From Casuarius casuarius (taxonomy: Eukaryota; Chordata; Aves; Casuariiformes; Casuariidae), in NCBI GenBank assembly GCA_003342895.1, contig PTFA01000549.1, forward strand, positions 1-64,000: a DNA stretch of 64,000 bases. Reading direction: 5' to 3'. A model generated the notes under the pieces. It saw only the letters and a program-made list of their open reading frames with translations. It was not told the origin of the DNA and made no database searches. This document shows positions 25,801 through 32,669 of the stretch, piece after piece. The position numbers and the translations under genes are program-made. Each line of letters starts with the position of its first letter. Position 1 is the first letter of the stretch.

Positions 25801-26170
25801 GGCTAAATGACAATCTGAGGTACTTTGGTAGAAATATGAGTTAGCTCCATTAAATTCAGTGGAGTTATTCCAGATTTCATCCAGAGAAAATAAGGTAAGA
25901 ACCTGGACTAGAATATGAACTTTGAAGACATTTAATTTTCTCTTCTTAGGAAGAAAAGTATTTGTAACGGAAAAAAAAATCTGGTATAAAGGTAAAATGT
26001 TCTTTGGCTTCACAAAGCCAAGAAAATCGTTTCAAACTCCGAACAGGTTATAAATTCTTTAGAACAGTAAAAATGCAAAGCAAGTAAGTCCTCCTACCTT
26101 TGATCTGTGCGAAGGCAAGTGCTAGTATTGATATCCATAGTGATATTCGTGTCCCACCACCTGTTCCCAT
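1..26170 (-). CDS. MUC5AC: Gel-forming mucin MUC5AC, 5' part (30 coding exons, 3' end outside window)
   Basis: Secreted polymeric mucin of airway and gastric-type mucus. Joining 30 exons gives one frame of 1916 codons with matching phases throughout. Order: signal peptide (1-~21), D1 (VWD from Cys55, CGLCG at 182-186, C8, TIL), D2 (VWD from ~410, CGLCG at 544-548, C8, TIL), D' TIL (~776-859), D3 (VWD from ~878, CGLCG at 1008-1012, C8, TIL), a VWC-like stretch (~1228-1290), then CysD modules alternating with Thr-rich linkers from 1311 on. In this family the N-terminal D domains drive multimerisation and Ca/pH-dependent granule packing, and the Thr/Ser linkers carry O-glycans. The call rests on recalled resemblance to human MUC5AC, strongest over D1-D3; MUC5B is the main alternative, and exons 27-30 look partly like it. 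D4, VWC and cystine-knot exons lie left of the window. Confidence 0.88.
203..559 (-). other. Third PTS linker, His/Lys-rich (residues 1731-1849)
   Basis: About 119 residues, mostly Thr, Ser and Pro, expected to be heavily O-glycosylated. Unlike the first two linkers, it has seven His codons (314-421) mixed with Lys, e.g. [13 protein letters not shown] and KPHKTMHK. Confidence 0.8.
560..829 (-). other. CysD module 3 (residues 1641-1730)
   Basis: Starts [20 protein letters not shown], then [15 protein letters not shown], and ends [27 protein letters not shown] is close to human MUC5AC CysD2. Confidence 0.9.
1070..1342 (-). other. CysD module 2 (residues 1470-1560)
   Basis: Starts [19 protein letters not shown], with [15 protein letters not shown], and ends [11 protein letters not shown]. 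The 57-residue linker before it (1343-1513) is almost half Thr. Confidence 0.9.
1514..1783 (-). other. CysD module 1 (residues 1323-1412)
   Basis: Starts [20 protein letters not shown], then [15 protein letters not shown], and ends [11 protein letters not shown]. Ninety residues. The preceding VCVHEVC and the closing ILCC resemble human MUC5B CysD1 more than MUC5AC CysD1. Confidence 0.9.
1819..3217 (-). other. MUC5AC intron 29 (1399 nt)
   Basis: Separates the D3 region from the large mucin exon. AT-rich; no repeat family or RNA gene recognised. Confidence 0.5.
3218..3421 (-). CDS. MUC5AC: MUC5AC exon 29: VWC-like end and start of Thr-rich region
   Basis: Encodes residues 1243-1310: [38 protein letters not shown], then a Thr/Ser/Pro stretch. 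DGTGGC and NGTIER match MUC5AC, while [14 protein letters not shown] recalls MUC5B. Donor ACAG followed by gtacat. Confidence 0.92.
3521..3564 (-). CDS. MUC5AC: MUC5AC exon 28: 44-nt microexon-like exon
   Basis: Encodes residues 1228-1242: [14 protein letters not shown]. Too short for an open-frame call, but its acceptor (tttccag), donor (gtaggt), phases and cysteine spacing fit exons 27 and 29 exactly. Confidence 0.87.
3565..4832 (-). other. MUC5AC intron 27 (1268 nt)
   Basis: AT-rich. No repeat or RNA gene recognised; the short frames inside have no family resemblance. Confidence 0.5.
4833..4977 (-). CDS. MUC5AC: MUC5AC exon 27: TIL3 end and E3 module
   Basis: Encodes residues 1180-1227: [19 protein letters not shown], then [20 protein letters not shown] and ENCKSC. 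The CGCYD wording is closer to human MUC5B than to MUC5AC, as I recall them. Confidence 0.9.
5316..5444 (-). CDS. MUC5AC: MUC5AC exon 26: TIL3 domain
   Basis: Encodes residues 1137-1179: [20 protein letters not shown], then [20 protein letters not shown]. Clear family match. Confidence 0.93.
6059..6215 (-). CDS. MUC5AC: MUC5AC exon 25: C8-3 domain
   Basis: Encodes residues 1085-1136: [37 protein letters not shown], then [15 protein letters not shown]. Highly conserved block carrying the cysteines of D3. Donor C followed by gtgagt, phase 1. Confidence 0.95.
6802..7041 (-). CDS. MUC5AC: MUC5AC exon 24: VWD3 CGLCG and C8-3 start
   Basis: Encodes residues 1005-1084: [37 protein letters not shown], then [18 protein letters not shown] and [10 protein letters not shown]. 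Very close to human MUC5AC D3. The Asn/Asp-rich loop after CGLCG is the calcium site of the domain. Confidence 0.95.
7549..7728 (-). CDS. MUC5AC: MUC5AC exon 23: VWD3
   Basis: Encodes residues 945-1004: [20 protein letters not shown], then [20 protein letters not shown] and [15 protein letters not shown]. The frame stays open beyond the donor gtacat, but the cysteine-rich continuation is in exon 24. Confidence 0.93.
8058..8171 (-). CDS. MUC5AC: MUC5AC exon 22: VWD3
   Basis: Encodes residues 907-944: [19 protein letters not shown], then [19 protein letters not shown]. The CGTTGTTC block is shared by MUC5AC and MUC5B. Phase 0 both ends. Confidence 0.93.
8172..8304 (-). other. MUC5AC intron 21 (133 nt) with diverged tandem repeat
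   Basis: The intron contains two imperfect copies of a unit of about 39 bases (8177-8215 and 8216-8254): ggaatgatattcagtgttaa versus ggaataatattcgatgttaa, followed by gctaga versus gctagg. Confidence 0.65.
8305..8443 (-). CDS. MUC5AC: MUC5AC exon 21: start of VWD3
   Basis: Encodes residues 860-906: [18 protein letters not shown], then [20 protein letters not shown] and CEYVLVQ. Beginning of the D3 assembly that links mucin subunits. Confidence 0.93.
9000..9151 (-). CDS. MUC5AC: MUC5AC exon 20: D' TIL end and E' module
   Basis: Encodes residues 810-859: [19 protein letters not shown], then [19 protein letters not shown]. The acceptor ttacag was chosen over a second AG five bases later because it keeps phase 0 and gives the expected YRTQC. 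Confidence 0.9.
9280..9380 (-). CDS. MUC5AC: MUC5AC exon 19: D' TIL start
   Basis: Encodes residues 776-809: [19 protein letters not shown], then [15 protein letters not shown] sequon NTT is present. Opens the D' region ahead of D3. Confidence 0.9.
9938..9987 (-). CDS. MUC5AC: MUC5AC exon 18: short E2 exon
   Basis: A 50-nt exon for residues 759-775: [16 protein letters not shown]. Matches the HGKLSC block of human MUC5AC and has good sites (acceptor ttatag, donor gtaaca). Confidence 0.88.
10527..10782 (-). CDS. MUC5AC: MUC5AC exon 17: TIL2 and E2 module
   Basis: Encodes residues 674-758: [32 protein letters not shown], then [18 protein letters not shown] and [20 protein letters not shown]. 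Start set at caag|AAAAA, the AG that joins exon 16 in phase 1; it is the weakest acceptor in the gene. Confidence 0.87.
11273..11399 (-). CDS. MUC5AC: MUC5AC exon 16: C8-2 domain
   Basis: Encodes residues 632-673: [20 protein letters not shown], then [19 protein letters not shown]. Among the most MUC5AC-like stretches of the gene. Donor A followed by gtaagt. Confidence 0.93.
11400..12435 (-). other. MUC5AC intron 15 (1036 nt)
   Basis: No repeat or RNA gene recognised. Confidence 0.5.
12436..12530 (-). CDS. MUC5AC: MUC5AC exon 15: C8-2 start
   Basis: Encodes residues 600-631: [20 protein letters not shown], then [11 protein letters not shown]. The acceptor at 12531 (tcacag) was chosen over one five bases downstream (accag) because only the first keeps phase with exon 14 and gives [10 protein letters not shown]. 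Confidence 0.87.
13301..13465 (-). CDS. MUC5AC: MUC5AC exon 14: VWD2 CGLCG end
   Basis: Encodes residues 545-599: [18 protein letters not shown], then [17 protein letters not shown] and NPCTLSIEN. Completes the D2 CXXC/calcium motif. Confidence 0.92.
13549..13686 (-). CDS. MUC5AC: MUC5AC exon 13: VWD2
   Basis: Encodes residues 499-544: [19 protein letters not shown], then [17 protein letters not shown] and GQTC. The exon ends inside the CGLCG motif, whose Gly545 codon is split by an 83-nt intron, the shortest in the window. Confidence 0.9.
13886..13955 (-). CDS. MUC5AC: MUC5AC exon 12: VWD2
   Basis: Encodes residues 476-498: [20 protein letters not shown] followed by FSA. Short exon with good flanking sites (acceptor gaacag, donor gtaagt). 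Confidence 0.9.
14371..14481 (-). CDS. MUC5AC: MUC5AC exon 11: VWD2
   Basis: Encodes residues 439-475: [18 protein letters not shown], then [19 protein letters not shown]. Phase 0 at both ends; donor gtaagt. Confidence 0.9.
14482..15492 (-). other. MUC5AC intron 10 (1011 nt)
   Basis: AT-rich spacer. No repeat family or gene recognised. Confidence 0.55.
15493..15631 (-). CDS. MUC5AC: MUC5AC exon 10: start of VWD2
   Basis: Encodes residues 392-438: [18 protein letters not shown], then [18 protein letters not shown] and GDCSYVLTK. This is the E1-to-VWD2 boundary of the family. Confidence 0.92.
16513..16630 (-). CDS. MUC5AC: MUC5AC exon 9: TIL1 end and E1 module
   Basis: Encodes residues 353-391: [19 protein letters not shown], then [17 protein letters not shown]. 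Ends with TG, which pairs with T of exon 10 to make the Cys of SCTC. GT donor. Confidence 0.9.
16631..17682 (-). other. MUC5AC intron 8, GC-AG class (1052 nt)
   Basis: The only non-GT donor among 29 introns. The donor reads CAG|gcaagc and the acceptor ttctctag. No repeat or RNA gene was recognised inside. Confidence 0.7.
17683..17808 (-). CDS. MUC5AC: MUC5AC exon 8: TIL1 domain (GC donor)
   Basis: Encodes residues 311-352: [20 protein letters not shown] through [10 protein letters not shown], a trypsin-inhibitor-like cysteine-rich module. It ends CACCAG followed by gcaagc, so intron 8 uses a GC donor. No GT nearby restores the frame into exon 9, while the GC site gives CPP-G-MIFDD as expected. 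Confidence 0.87.
18162..18378 (-). CDS. MUC5AC: MUC5AC exon 7: C8-1 domain
   Basis: Encodes residues 239-310. Cysteine pattern of C8: [39 protein letters not shown], then NWRTSELC. Donor gtaagt. Phase 0 in, phase 1 out. Confidence 0.92.
18440..18720 (-). mobile_element. CR1-family fragment in intron 6
   Basis: The plus strand carries 'ccagagcagaccaaacgtccatctggctcagaatcctgtc', the pattern of a CR1 subfamily common in birds and turtles, followed by diverged sequence including 'aacttcctaagc'. The element appears antisense on plus, so it lies on the minus strand. Assignment is from recalled consensus. Confidence 0.45.
18871..18983 (-). CDS. MUC5AC: MUC5AC exon 6: VWD1 end and C8-1 start
   Basis: Encodes residues 201-238: [17 protein letters not shown], then EQCDDPIPP and a sequon NCT. 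Matches the post-VWD linker of MUC5AC. Phase 1 in, phase 0 out. Confidence 0.88.
19396..19486 (-). CDS. MUC5AC: MUC5AC exon 5: VWD1 CGLCG motif
   Basis: Encodes residues 171-200. Contains [13 protein letters not shown]: an N-glycosylation sequon and the CXXC motif of D1 (Cys182/185) with acidic and Asn residues of the calcium site. The donor is A followed by gtaagt, phase 1. Confidence 0.92.
19951..20065 (-). CDS. MUC5AC: MUC5AC exon 4: VWD1 middle
   Basis: Encodes residues 132-170: [18 protein letters not shown] followed by the [12 protein letters not shown] strand typical of VWD domains. Acceptor ttcttcag, donor gtaaga. Confidence 0.9.
21041..21302 (-). CDS. MUC5AC: MUC5AC exon 3: start of VWD1
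   Basis: Encodes residues 45-132. Opens the first VWD domain: [15 protein letters not shown] at 55-69, then the [10 protein letters not shown] strand and two sequons including NAT. The frame stays open past the donor, but CC followed by gtacgt joins exon 4 in phase 2 to give ...VNGKP-IQLPYSQ, the family pattern. Confidence 0.9.
21490..22250 (-). mobile_element. Degenerate CR1 LINE fragment in intron 2
   Basis: The plus strand reads like antisense CR1: a 'gactggaagagacctcctgggtca' type opening (around 21508), 'ccctgatcatcctcacag' near 21886 and 'gatgaggtatctcaccaatg' near 21980, then a 'tactggaaata' and 'atggctgcattgtattaac' tail near 22078. The element is therefore on the minus strand, the same sense as the gene. 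It is old, with several internal gaps. Confidence 0.6.
23873..23955 (+). repeat. Polypyrimidine microsatellite (CT/CTTT-rich) in intron 2
   Basis: About 80 bases almost entirely C and T, with runs of (CT)n and (CTTT)n. On the transcribed (minus) strand it is a purine tract. It is 100 bases from exon 2's donor. Confidence 0.8.
24058..24117 (-). CDS. MUC5AC: MUC5AC exon 2: linker after the signal peptide
   Basis: A 60-nt exon encoding residues 25-44, a polar Gln-rich stretch ([17 protein letters not shown]) before the first VWD domain. Acceptor ...gatgcag and donor gtaagt are good. Phase 1 in and phase 1 out fit exons 1 and 3. Poorly conserved in the family, so support is from splice sites and frame. 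Confidence 0.75.
24118..26097 (-). other. MUC5AC intron 1 (1980 nt)
   Basis: Spacer between the signal-peptide exon and exon 2, GT-AG. I see no repeat family, RNA gene or further exon in it. The stretch at about 24790-25250 is more GC-rich than its surroundings but has no recognisable coding content. Confidence 0.6.
26098..26170 (-). CDS. MUC5AC: MUC5AC exon 1: start codon and signal peptide
   Basis: Encodes residues 1-24 plus one base of codon 25. The ATG at 26170 has a good context (A at -3, G at +4) and is the first ATG after the TATA box. A basic Arg precedes a hydrophobic core ([13 protein letters not shown]), so cleavage is likely after ...AFA. The exon ends AAAG followed by gtagg, phase 1. 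Confidence 0.85.
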
Positions 26171-26180
26171 CTTCTGGGAA

Positions 26181-26201
26181 GTTCGGTAGGAACTACCGAA
26201 C
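26181..26201 (-). promoter_or_regulatory. Perfect 9-bp hairpin in the 5' leader
   Basis: The sequence is GTTCGGTAG, a 3-base loop TTC, then CTACCGAAC: a perfect inverted repeat with five G-C pairs. It ends 10 nt before the start codon and begins about 11 nt after the inferred cap site, so it fills half of a very short leader. Such a position could slow ribosome scanning; that role is inference. Confidence 0.6.
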
Positions 26202-26238
26202 AACCTGCCTCTGAGAAAATACCTGTCTGCTCTCGAGT

Positions 26239-26247
26239 CTTATATAG
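26239..26247 (-). promoter_or_regulatory. MUC5AC: TATA box of MUC5AC
   Basis: Read on the minus strand this is CTATATAAG, an almost perfect TATA box, 69 bases upstream of the start codon. An initiator-like TCAG (A at 26212) lies about 34 bases downstream, so transcription probably starts near 26212 with a leader of about 42 nt. The start site is inferred; mammalian MUC5AC also has a TATA promoter. Confidence 0.75.
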
Positions 26248-26784
26248 TGAGAGAGTAGATTTTGGCTCAGTTCCCAGGTTGTTTCACAAGGTTCTTGAAA
26301 GGTGGGGCTTCAGACATTTTCGTTTTCCTTCGCAGGTGCACAGGTAAATAGAGGATGCTCTGACTTCTCTAAGATATTTGCACTCTAGGAGGAGTCTTCT
26401 TTCTACAAGACTTTTTGATGAAACATTGAGAAATGAGCAGCAGCCAAGGAAAAATTTTTGCTCAATCTTACTTCCCAGATCATTTATATATTCTGAGATA
26501 AGTAGAATTTAAGGGACTTCTGAATGACTTTTGAGGGGGAGCTTGGAATAAATGACTTGGAATTTTTTTCTGTTCCTCTTATGGCAACAGTTCCTCTTGT
26601 GTGAACAGTGTTTCCTGAATATGCTAATATATTTATTTACGGACATATTACAGATATACTACTTCAGTGAATTAACCTTTATTTATAGTATTTTACCTTG
26701 TGGTGTAGAGAAACTCATAGTAGGGCTGATCCCATAATACTACATGGGATTGAACAGTTCCTGCAAAGAAGAAGGAACTAAACT
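26248..26784. other. Upstream flank of the MUC5AC promoter
   Basis: Besides the motif cluster at 26301-26350, no gene or repeat is recognised here. Confidence 0.5.
26316..26327 (-). promoter_or_regulatory. ISRE/IRF-like element upstream of the TATA box
   Basis: On the minus strand this reads GAAAACGAAAAT, an exact match to the interferon-stimulated response core GAAANNGAAA. It lies about 70 bp upstream of the TATA box. A GGTGGGG box (26301-26307, KLF/Sp1-type), an E-box CAGGTG (26333-26338) and a forkhead-type TATTTAC (26344-26350, minus strand) sit beside it. These are sequence matches only. Confidence 0.4.
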
Positions 26785-27070
26785 GTCCTGCATATTCACT
26801 GGGAACAAGACAAGATGTAATTAGGCTTAATACCAGGAATGAAGTTCAGCTGAAACATTGGGAAGAAAATTTCTTTTTGCAGGGATGGTGAAGCACTCAT
26901 ATAGATTACTTTGGAGGACTATGGCATTTCTATCACGGGTGATTTTTAAGAACAGGTTAGACAAACAGCTGCCTGAGGATGGTGTAAGTGTAGTTGATAG
27001 TGCCCTGGGGCAGGGGAATGGACTAAATGGCCATTTAGAGTCCTTCCAACCCTATTTTCTATGATTTTTC
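26785..27070 (+). mobile_element. CR1 LINE 3' end fragment, sense
   Basis: Contains 'gatttttaagaacaggttag' followed by 'acaaacagctgcctgagg', then 'gggaatggactaaatggcc' and 'cttccaaccctattttctatg', the CR1 3' untranslated end in sense direction. About 0.6 kb upstream of the MUC5AC TATA box, pointing away from the gene. Confidence 0.8.
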
Positions 27071-27954
27071 CAAAAAATTGTAGCCATTCTTGCTGTTGGA
27101 GTAGTTATATTTGAGGAAATAGTTTCAATACTTAGAAGAGATAAGTAAAAGGTGCTATTTTTTTTTCAAAGCAGTAGAAAAGACATTGTCTTCTCTGAAC
27201 ATTTTAAAAGTGCAACTGGCTATTAGTATTTACATAAATGTGATGCAAATAAATACACTTGAAAGTGTTGGGGAAAAGAATCGGTCAGTTTGGTCATGAG
27301 TTATACCTCTGGTAACTTCAGTGAAGTATAATTTAATGTAGAATTTATCTTATTATTTAAAAGAGGAGAAGAAGATGGCTACAAGATACTTGTACTGTAT
27401 ACAGAAATACATATAGTGAAAAATTAAGGTGTTATCACCTCTAATAGTTATTATCAAAATGCCAGGACAAAAAGTTATGAAAGGGAAATTGTAAGAGATG
27501 TAACTGGTGAGTAATTATAGTCATGATAAAATAATAAGGTAAAGATAGCTGGGTAATATACGTAAATCTGTTAATTGGTTCTAGTGGAGGAACATGTGCT
27601 AGTGAGAGGAAAAGTATATTTTATGAATCATTACATTGCTTACCACTGAAAAATCAACTCATATCAACAGTTGCTATGCTGTGGTTTCAGATACACAGGT
27701 TAACATTTCCTGCGTGTTCAGCACAGGTTAACATTTCCTGCGTGTTCAGGGAAGTACAATGACCTCTTAATGATCACAGCTTGATCACTACTGATGATTC
27801 CTATTATATAATCTTCACGAATTAGGCTGAAACCTAAGCTTAACACTTAAATTTATCTCCTTTGGCTGAGCATTAAGGCAGCATCAAAAGTCATTGCCTG
27901 TATCTTAGTTTTTGGTTCAAAGTCCCGAATCTCTTCTATGTCATTGGTCATGTT
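27071..27954. other. Intergenic, no gene seen
   Basis: AT-rich spacer between two CR1 fragments. Holds one perfect tandem duplication (27694-27749) and nothing else recognisable. Confidence 0.5.
27694..27749 (+). repeat. Perfect 28-bp tandem duplication
   Basis: Two identical back-to-back copies (27694-27721, 27722-27749), each beginning cacaggttaacatttcctgc and ending gtgttcag. Confidence 0.9.
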
Positions 27955-28460
27955 GTTCTAACACTGCCGACTCATGCTCAGCTTGTTCACGAGGAACTCC
28001 AGGTCTTTTCTTGCAAAGCTGTTTTCCAGCTGGTACCCCCCAGCCTATACTCTTGCATGGGATTGTTGGGTCCTATGTGCAGGATTTCGCATTTGCCATT
28101 GCTGAACTTTGTGAGGTTCTTGTCAGCTTGTTTATCCAGCTTGTCAAGGTCTCTCTGAATGACAGCTCTGCCATCATGCATTTCCACTGTTCTCCCCAAT
28201 TTTTTATTGTCTTTGTTACTGTAGTTGTTAGAGTATGCCATCCTGTTGTCCAAGTCATTAATAAAGTATTGGCCCAGTCAATTCTGGAGGGATGCCACTG
28301 ATAACGAGCCACATGTTAGATTTTGTATCATTGATCACAACCCTTTGACCTGACCACTGAGCCACATTTCCACGTATCGTATTGTCCCCTATCCAGTCCA
28401 AATGTCACCAGTTTGTCTGTAAGGGTACTGTGAGACACTATGTTCAATGAGTTGGGGAAA
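27955..28460 (-). mobile_element. CR1 LINE fragment, antisense
   Basis: The plus strand reads as antisense CR1: 'actcatgctcagcttgttca', 'ctccaggtcttttcttgcaa', 'cttgtcaaggtctctctgaa', 'caagtcattaataaagtatt' and 'ttgatcacaaccctttgacc', in canonical order. It covers part of the reverse-transcriptase-coding 3' region and is degenerate; open frames here are relics. Confidence 0.8.
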
Positions 28461-31400
28461 AGGAGACAGTAGTTTTCTATAAAAATTTTGTCAGACTAGA
28501 GAAAGAGAAGATTTTTTATTTAATTAATTTCTTTTCCTTTGAAGAAAGAGTCTGTGAAGGCTGAAGTTGTTAAAATTGGAATAGTTTCATTTTAGAGGGA
28601 AGGATAAAAACATTTATAGTTCATGCACTTCCTCAATGCCAACCCTCCTCGTATGCTTAACAGAGATCTTTCTGCTGCGTTCATCTCTGGCTGTCCATTT
28701 GCACCGCTCTGAGGCTGAGCTCTAGTGCCAGAATTAGTGACAGGACATTAGTCTAGGAGTTCAGCAGAAGTAGCATTCTGGTTGTCCTTGATTTTTGATC
28801 TGAGGATACAAACCCAAGCTTTTCATCCTCTGAAAATTTCCAAAAAGTGAGGTGACTGATCAGTTTCTAGTGAAAAGTTGTGTATTAACTTTTCAAGTGT
28901 TATTCTCTTAATCATGTGATGATGAACTACATTTCTGCCAGTTGTAGTAAATATTTTATAGTACAATATAATATATCCATAATAAAACTGTAGTTAAAAA
29001 CTAACATAGGAGTACAACTCTTTTATGTCTTTTACTAGATCTTAGTCAAGCATAATGCTGTTGATCCATTCCTTTGCTTCCAAATGATTAGATAAAACTC
29101 ATTGGATTGAAAATCAAATCACTTAAATGACTAGGATTCAAACCCTGTTTCATTCAGATGAATAGTTCTTCTGTATTAGACTGCAATCTTTTCAGAACGG
29201 TGGCTTTCTTTTAGTGTGTGTATTGTAGAGGCCCAAACACACAATGCTCTGATCTCAATTGCAGCCTCTATGCTTTATTGTCATGCAGATAATGTGTAGT
29301 ATGATTAGGATCTATTGAAGAAATGCAAACTGTCTATTTTCATGCGGTGTCATTTAGAAGAACCCAAGCAAAGCTTAGAGAGATAATCAGGCATTGGGAG
29401 CTGTCTAGCTGCAACATAAGGTGCTAGTTTACCCAACATAACTAGGAAGTGAAATATAATGATGAAAATATTTCTTATTTTGTTTGACAGTTTTCATTTA
29501 GGAAGATATTTAGTCACAGAATATCATAAAGTCCTATATTAGAGAATCCCACCTACTCAAGGTTTGTAAAGAGACAGCATTTTTCAAGTGTAGCATATCA
29601 AATATACCCATGCTCTTACAATGACCAAATTTCTTTTCCTGGGAAAGATTTGAAATGTCATGACTGGTGTTAACTGGGTCAAGAGGACAATAGTATTAGC
29701 ATTAGTACAATAATGTGAGATTACTACACGTTCCCAGTGTAACCCTGCACTTGTGCCTAAGTGCTCTACAAACTGGTATAAGGTGTTTTTTACACCTAAT
29801 AAAACATTCTGAGGTTGAATAGCATTGTTTTAGTCCGTGCCTTCCTTTGCACCTTCTCCGCAAGTCCAGTGCCAAATTTCAGGTTGTCATTCCCAGGATT
29901 CTTGCATACAGAATAAACCTTCTAATGACTGGCTGCTTTTGCCAGCTGCATCCATCAATTTTTCTCTACTTCAGTTCTAGCTGCACTCCATGCTCCTCTG
30001 CATTCTTCCCTTCCTCTTTTCTCCTTCCCTCACTATCCTTTAGCTTCTTCTCCTTGACATACCTGCTCTCCTTCTAGTTCTTCCTTTCACTTAATTTTTC
30101 CTGCCTTCCTTCCTCCCCCACAATACAGTGAAAATAGAGAGAGGTCTTTCAGGAGCTTTTTGATAAATAAAGAAAAAGCATCTAAATTCTGTTCCATGGC
30201 AAGCAGCGTAAAACTTATGTTCCTTGCTCTATGTTTTTGCAAACTCAACAGCTCAAAGTCAGAAAATGCCAGAATTCAGATTGTTTGTACAATTTTTTCT
30301 GTTGAACAAGTGAATTCTGATCAAGTCTTGTTTTGTGATAAAACATATTATTTGTACTACATTATTATTTGTAATAATAGAAACAATAAACTATATAAGA
30401 GATGAATATATATTTGTATTATTACCACTATATATACTTGTATTGCAAGTATTATCAATTTGCATTGATACATAGAATTACACAGCTCATTCCCAAAACA
30501 CTAAGGTTTCATACTTCCTTGGGATTATTCTTCGGACCTCCTACCTCCTGTGAAATGCCTGTTCCTTTGCACTCATAGCAGGTCCTCCTTCCTTTTTACT
30601 CCCTGATAATTTCTTTTGGTAATAGGCAATAAGGAGAGTCACAGCCAGTGTTTCCTATTTGTCACTGAATCTTAAGCAAGCTGTGTTTTTGTAGGCTTGT
30701 TTGGCTTACTTTGTTGGCTTCACTTTCATTTTTTTGTGGGTGTGACCAATATCTGAGGGTCTTGCCCTATGCCATCTTTTCAACATATCTGTGCGGGAAC
30801 TGTTCTTTGGATATATGAGGGGTCCAAACAGCTGTTGTGTCCAAACATAAGAGACTGCCAGTAATTTTAGACACTATTGCATCTTTCAAGCCCAGGAAAG
30901 GCCTGAATGCTGCACAAAGTATGCTTGAGGTTTTCAATAATTTGGCTGGGGCTTGAAATGTTGAAATTTTGAGATATGTTGGAATCTCCTTCCCTGCCTA
31001 AGTGATCTGAACTGAACTTTCCAAACCTTTAAAATCACAAAACCTGAGCAGGGTTTCTTAAGATCATAGTAACAAATGACTCCCTTCTTCCGTTGGTTGT
31101 AAATGGTAGAGTTATATTGGGTCACAGAAGTTCTTGGTGCATTTGTGCAGGGCCAAGGGAGTCCTGTCAGAAGTCCTATTATGAGTGAAAAACATACAGT
31201 TCTTCTTCCACCAGAGCCTTGCAAATATACCCTTAGGTTAAATCTGTAACACACTTTCTTTAACCAAAAAGTACACCCAAAATATAATCAAATATATGTA
31301 AACAAATACAAAAATGGAGAATGAAACAAAAACTTTTTGTGTATGTATGATTCAAGAATCTGAGAAATGAATCGACTCTATAGCTGTGGTATTAATATAA

Positions 31401-32060
31401 GCAGAGACCTCTTTAATATTTTAATTCAAATATTCCCATTCATTGTAATAATTAAAGCTCATATTTTGTCATTCTCCTTGAGGACAAGATATATTGCATG
31501 GAGGGGGGTGTTGAATTTCTATTGTAAATTAACTTTTCAAATTCACTTTTCTATATTTAGATTTTCAGTTTACAAACTTAGATGATAGGATAGCAGGAAA
31601 ACAGATGAGCTTTAAGCTAAAGGAAGAGGTTAGATGAAGTGCAGGAAGGTAAAAATTGAACATAAATTAATTTTGGTTGGAAACTGGAAAAAGGTTTGTA
31701 AGCATCAGAGAAGAATCACCTTCGGTTCTGCAAGACCTTTCTTCAGTAGCATTAGCAGGGATAAGGACCATAACTAGTTTGAAGAGAGCTCCAGTCTTGA
31801 TGCTCATTCATGTGATTATTAGCATGATGCTATGAATAAATATTGTTTTCATCTTTTGTTTTATTTTTAATTTAGTAAATTTTATGTAGAACTTCAATTT
31901 ATTTTTTATTAAATATTATTAAGTTTGCAGGTCAAAAACTAGGATATATTGGTGTTAAGACCATCAGTGTGTTCTTATGAGACAGTTTTAAATTACATGA
32001 TGAAATACCATGTTTCTTAGAGAGTTCTTGCTTTTTTTTAGACTAAAGGCTAGAAATGGC
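28461..32060. other. Intergenic, no gene seen
   Basis: AT-rich with a pyrimidine-rich stretch near 29990-30120. A possible old SINE fragment lies at 29170-29300. No conserved coding pattern on either strand. Confidence 0.5.
29170..29300 (+). repeat. Possible ancient SINE fragment
   Basis: 'ttagactgcaatcttttcag' followed by 'gtggctttctttt' and 'aggcccaaacacacaatgct' resembles the 3' part of a widespread sauropsid SINE-like repeat (the 'gactgtaagctctttgggg' type). Diverged; recalled resemblance only. Confidence 0.35.
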
Positions 32061-32669
32061 TTAGGTAATAGGTAGATCTTCTGTAGTTTGTTCAATTATT
32101 TTTAACTGTGTGTTATTCAAACCGTATTCTGAATATAGATTTATTAATTTCCTTAGTGACTTCTTTGTGGTGCCCATCACTAGAGTACTGAACGATTCAT
32201 AACTAGTAATGATTTGCTTTTGAAAACATGTTTGGAAATATTCGCGGTTTACTATCTTTGTTTTGCATATTGCTAACTGAGGCACAGAAAGATATGGGTG
32301 TTTGGTAATTTTGGGTGAACAACCTAAGACTCCTAGGACCTGATTTTTCAAAGTACTCAGTTTTATTTTAGTAGTGTGCATGTTTAGAGCATAGACTTCA
32401 GGTAGAACTGTGAAGGTCCCCCACTTCTGCAAATGAGACGTTAAAGTCTCCAGCCGAGCATCCAGAAGAAAACAAATCACCATTTGCAAAAACTGCAGTT
32501 TAAACTGACATGCCCAGCACTGAAAAAGAACAATGCAAATCGAGGCAGAAACTGAATCCATTTCTCCATGGTGCCATTTGCGCACCTCATTCACTCTGCA
32601 ACAACCAACTTCTCCAGGCAATGAGAGAGAGGGCGGTGGACAGCAGTTGCACTCACAGCATGCTCTCAT
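32061..32669 (-). other. Longest intergenic open frame (202 codons), probably not a gene
   Basis: No domain, signal or family resemblance. Its lower half (about 32150-32420) has wording like an old dispersed sauropsid repeat ('ctgaggcacagaaagatatg', 'gatttttcaaagtactcag' on plus). No supporting splice or promoter signals were found. Confidence 0.2.

Noticed and set aside
1..26170. Calling the gene MUC5B or MUC2
   Set aside because: D1-D3 exons, especially 16-20 and 24-25, fit MUC5AC best; MUC5B-like wording is confined to exons 27-30.
28073..28312. Minus-strand peptide with Trp-rich wording at 28.1-28.3 kb as a gene
   Set aside because: It lies wholly inside an antisense CR1 fragment and is a reverse-transcriptase-region relic.
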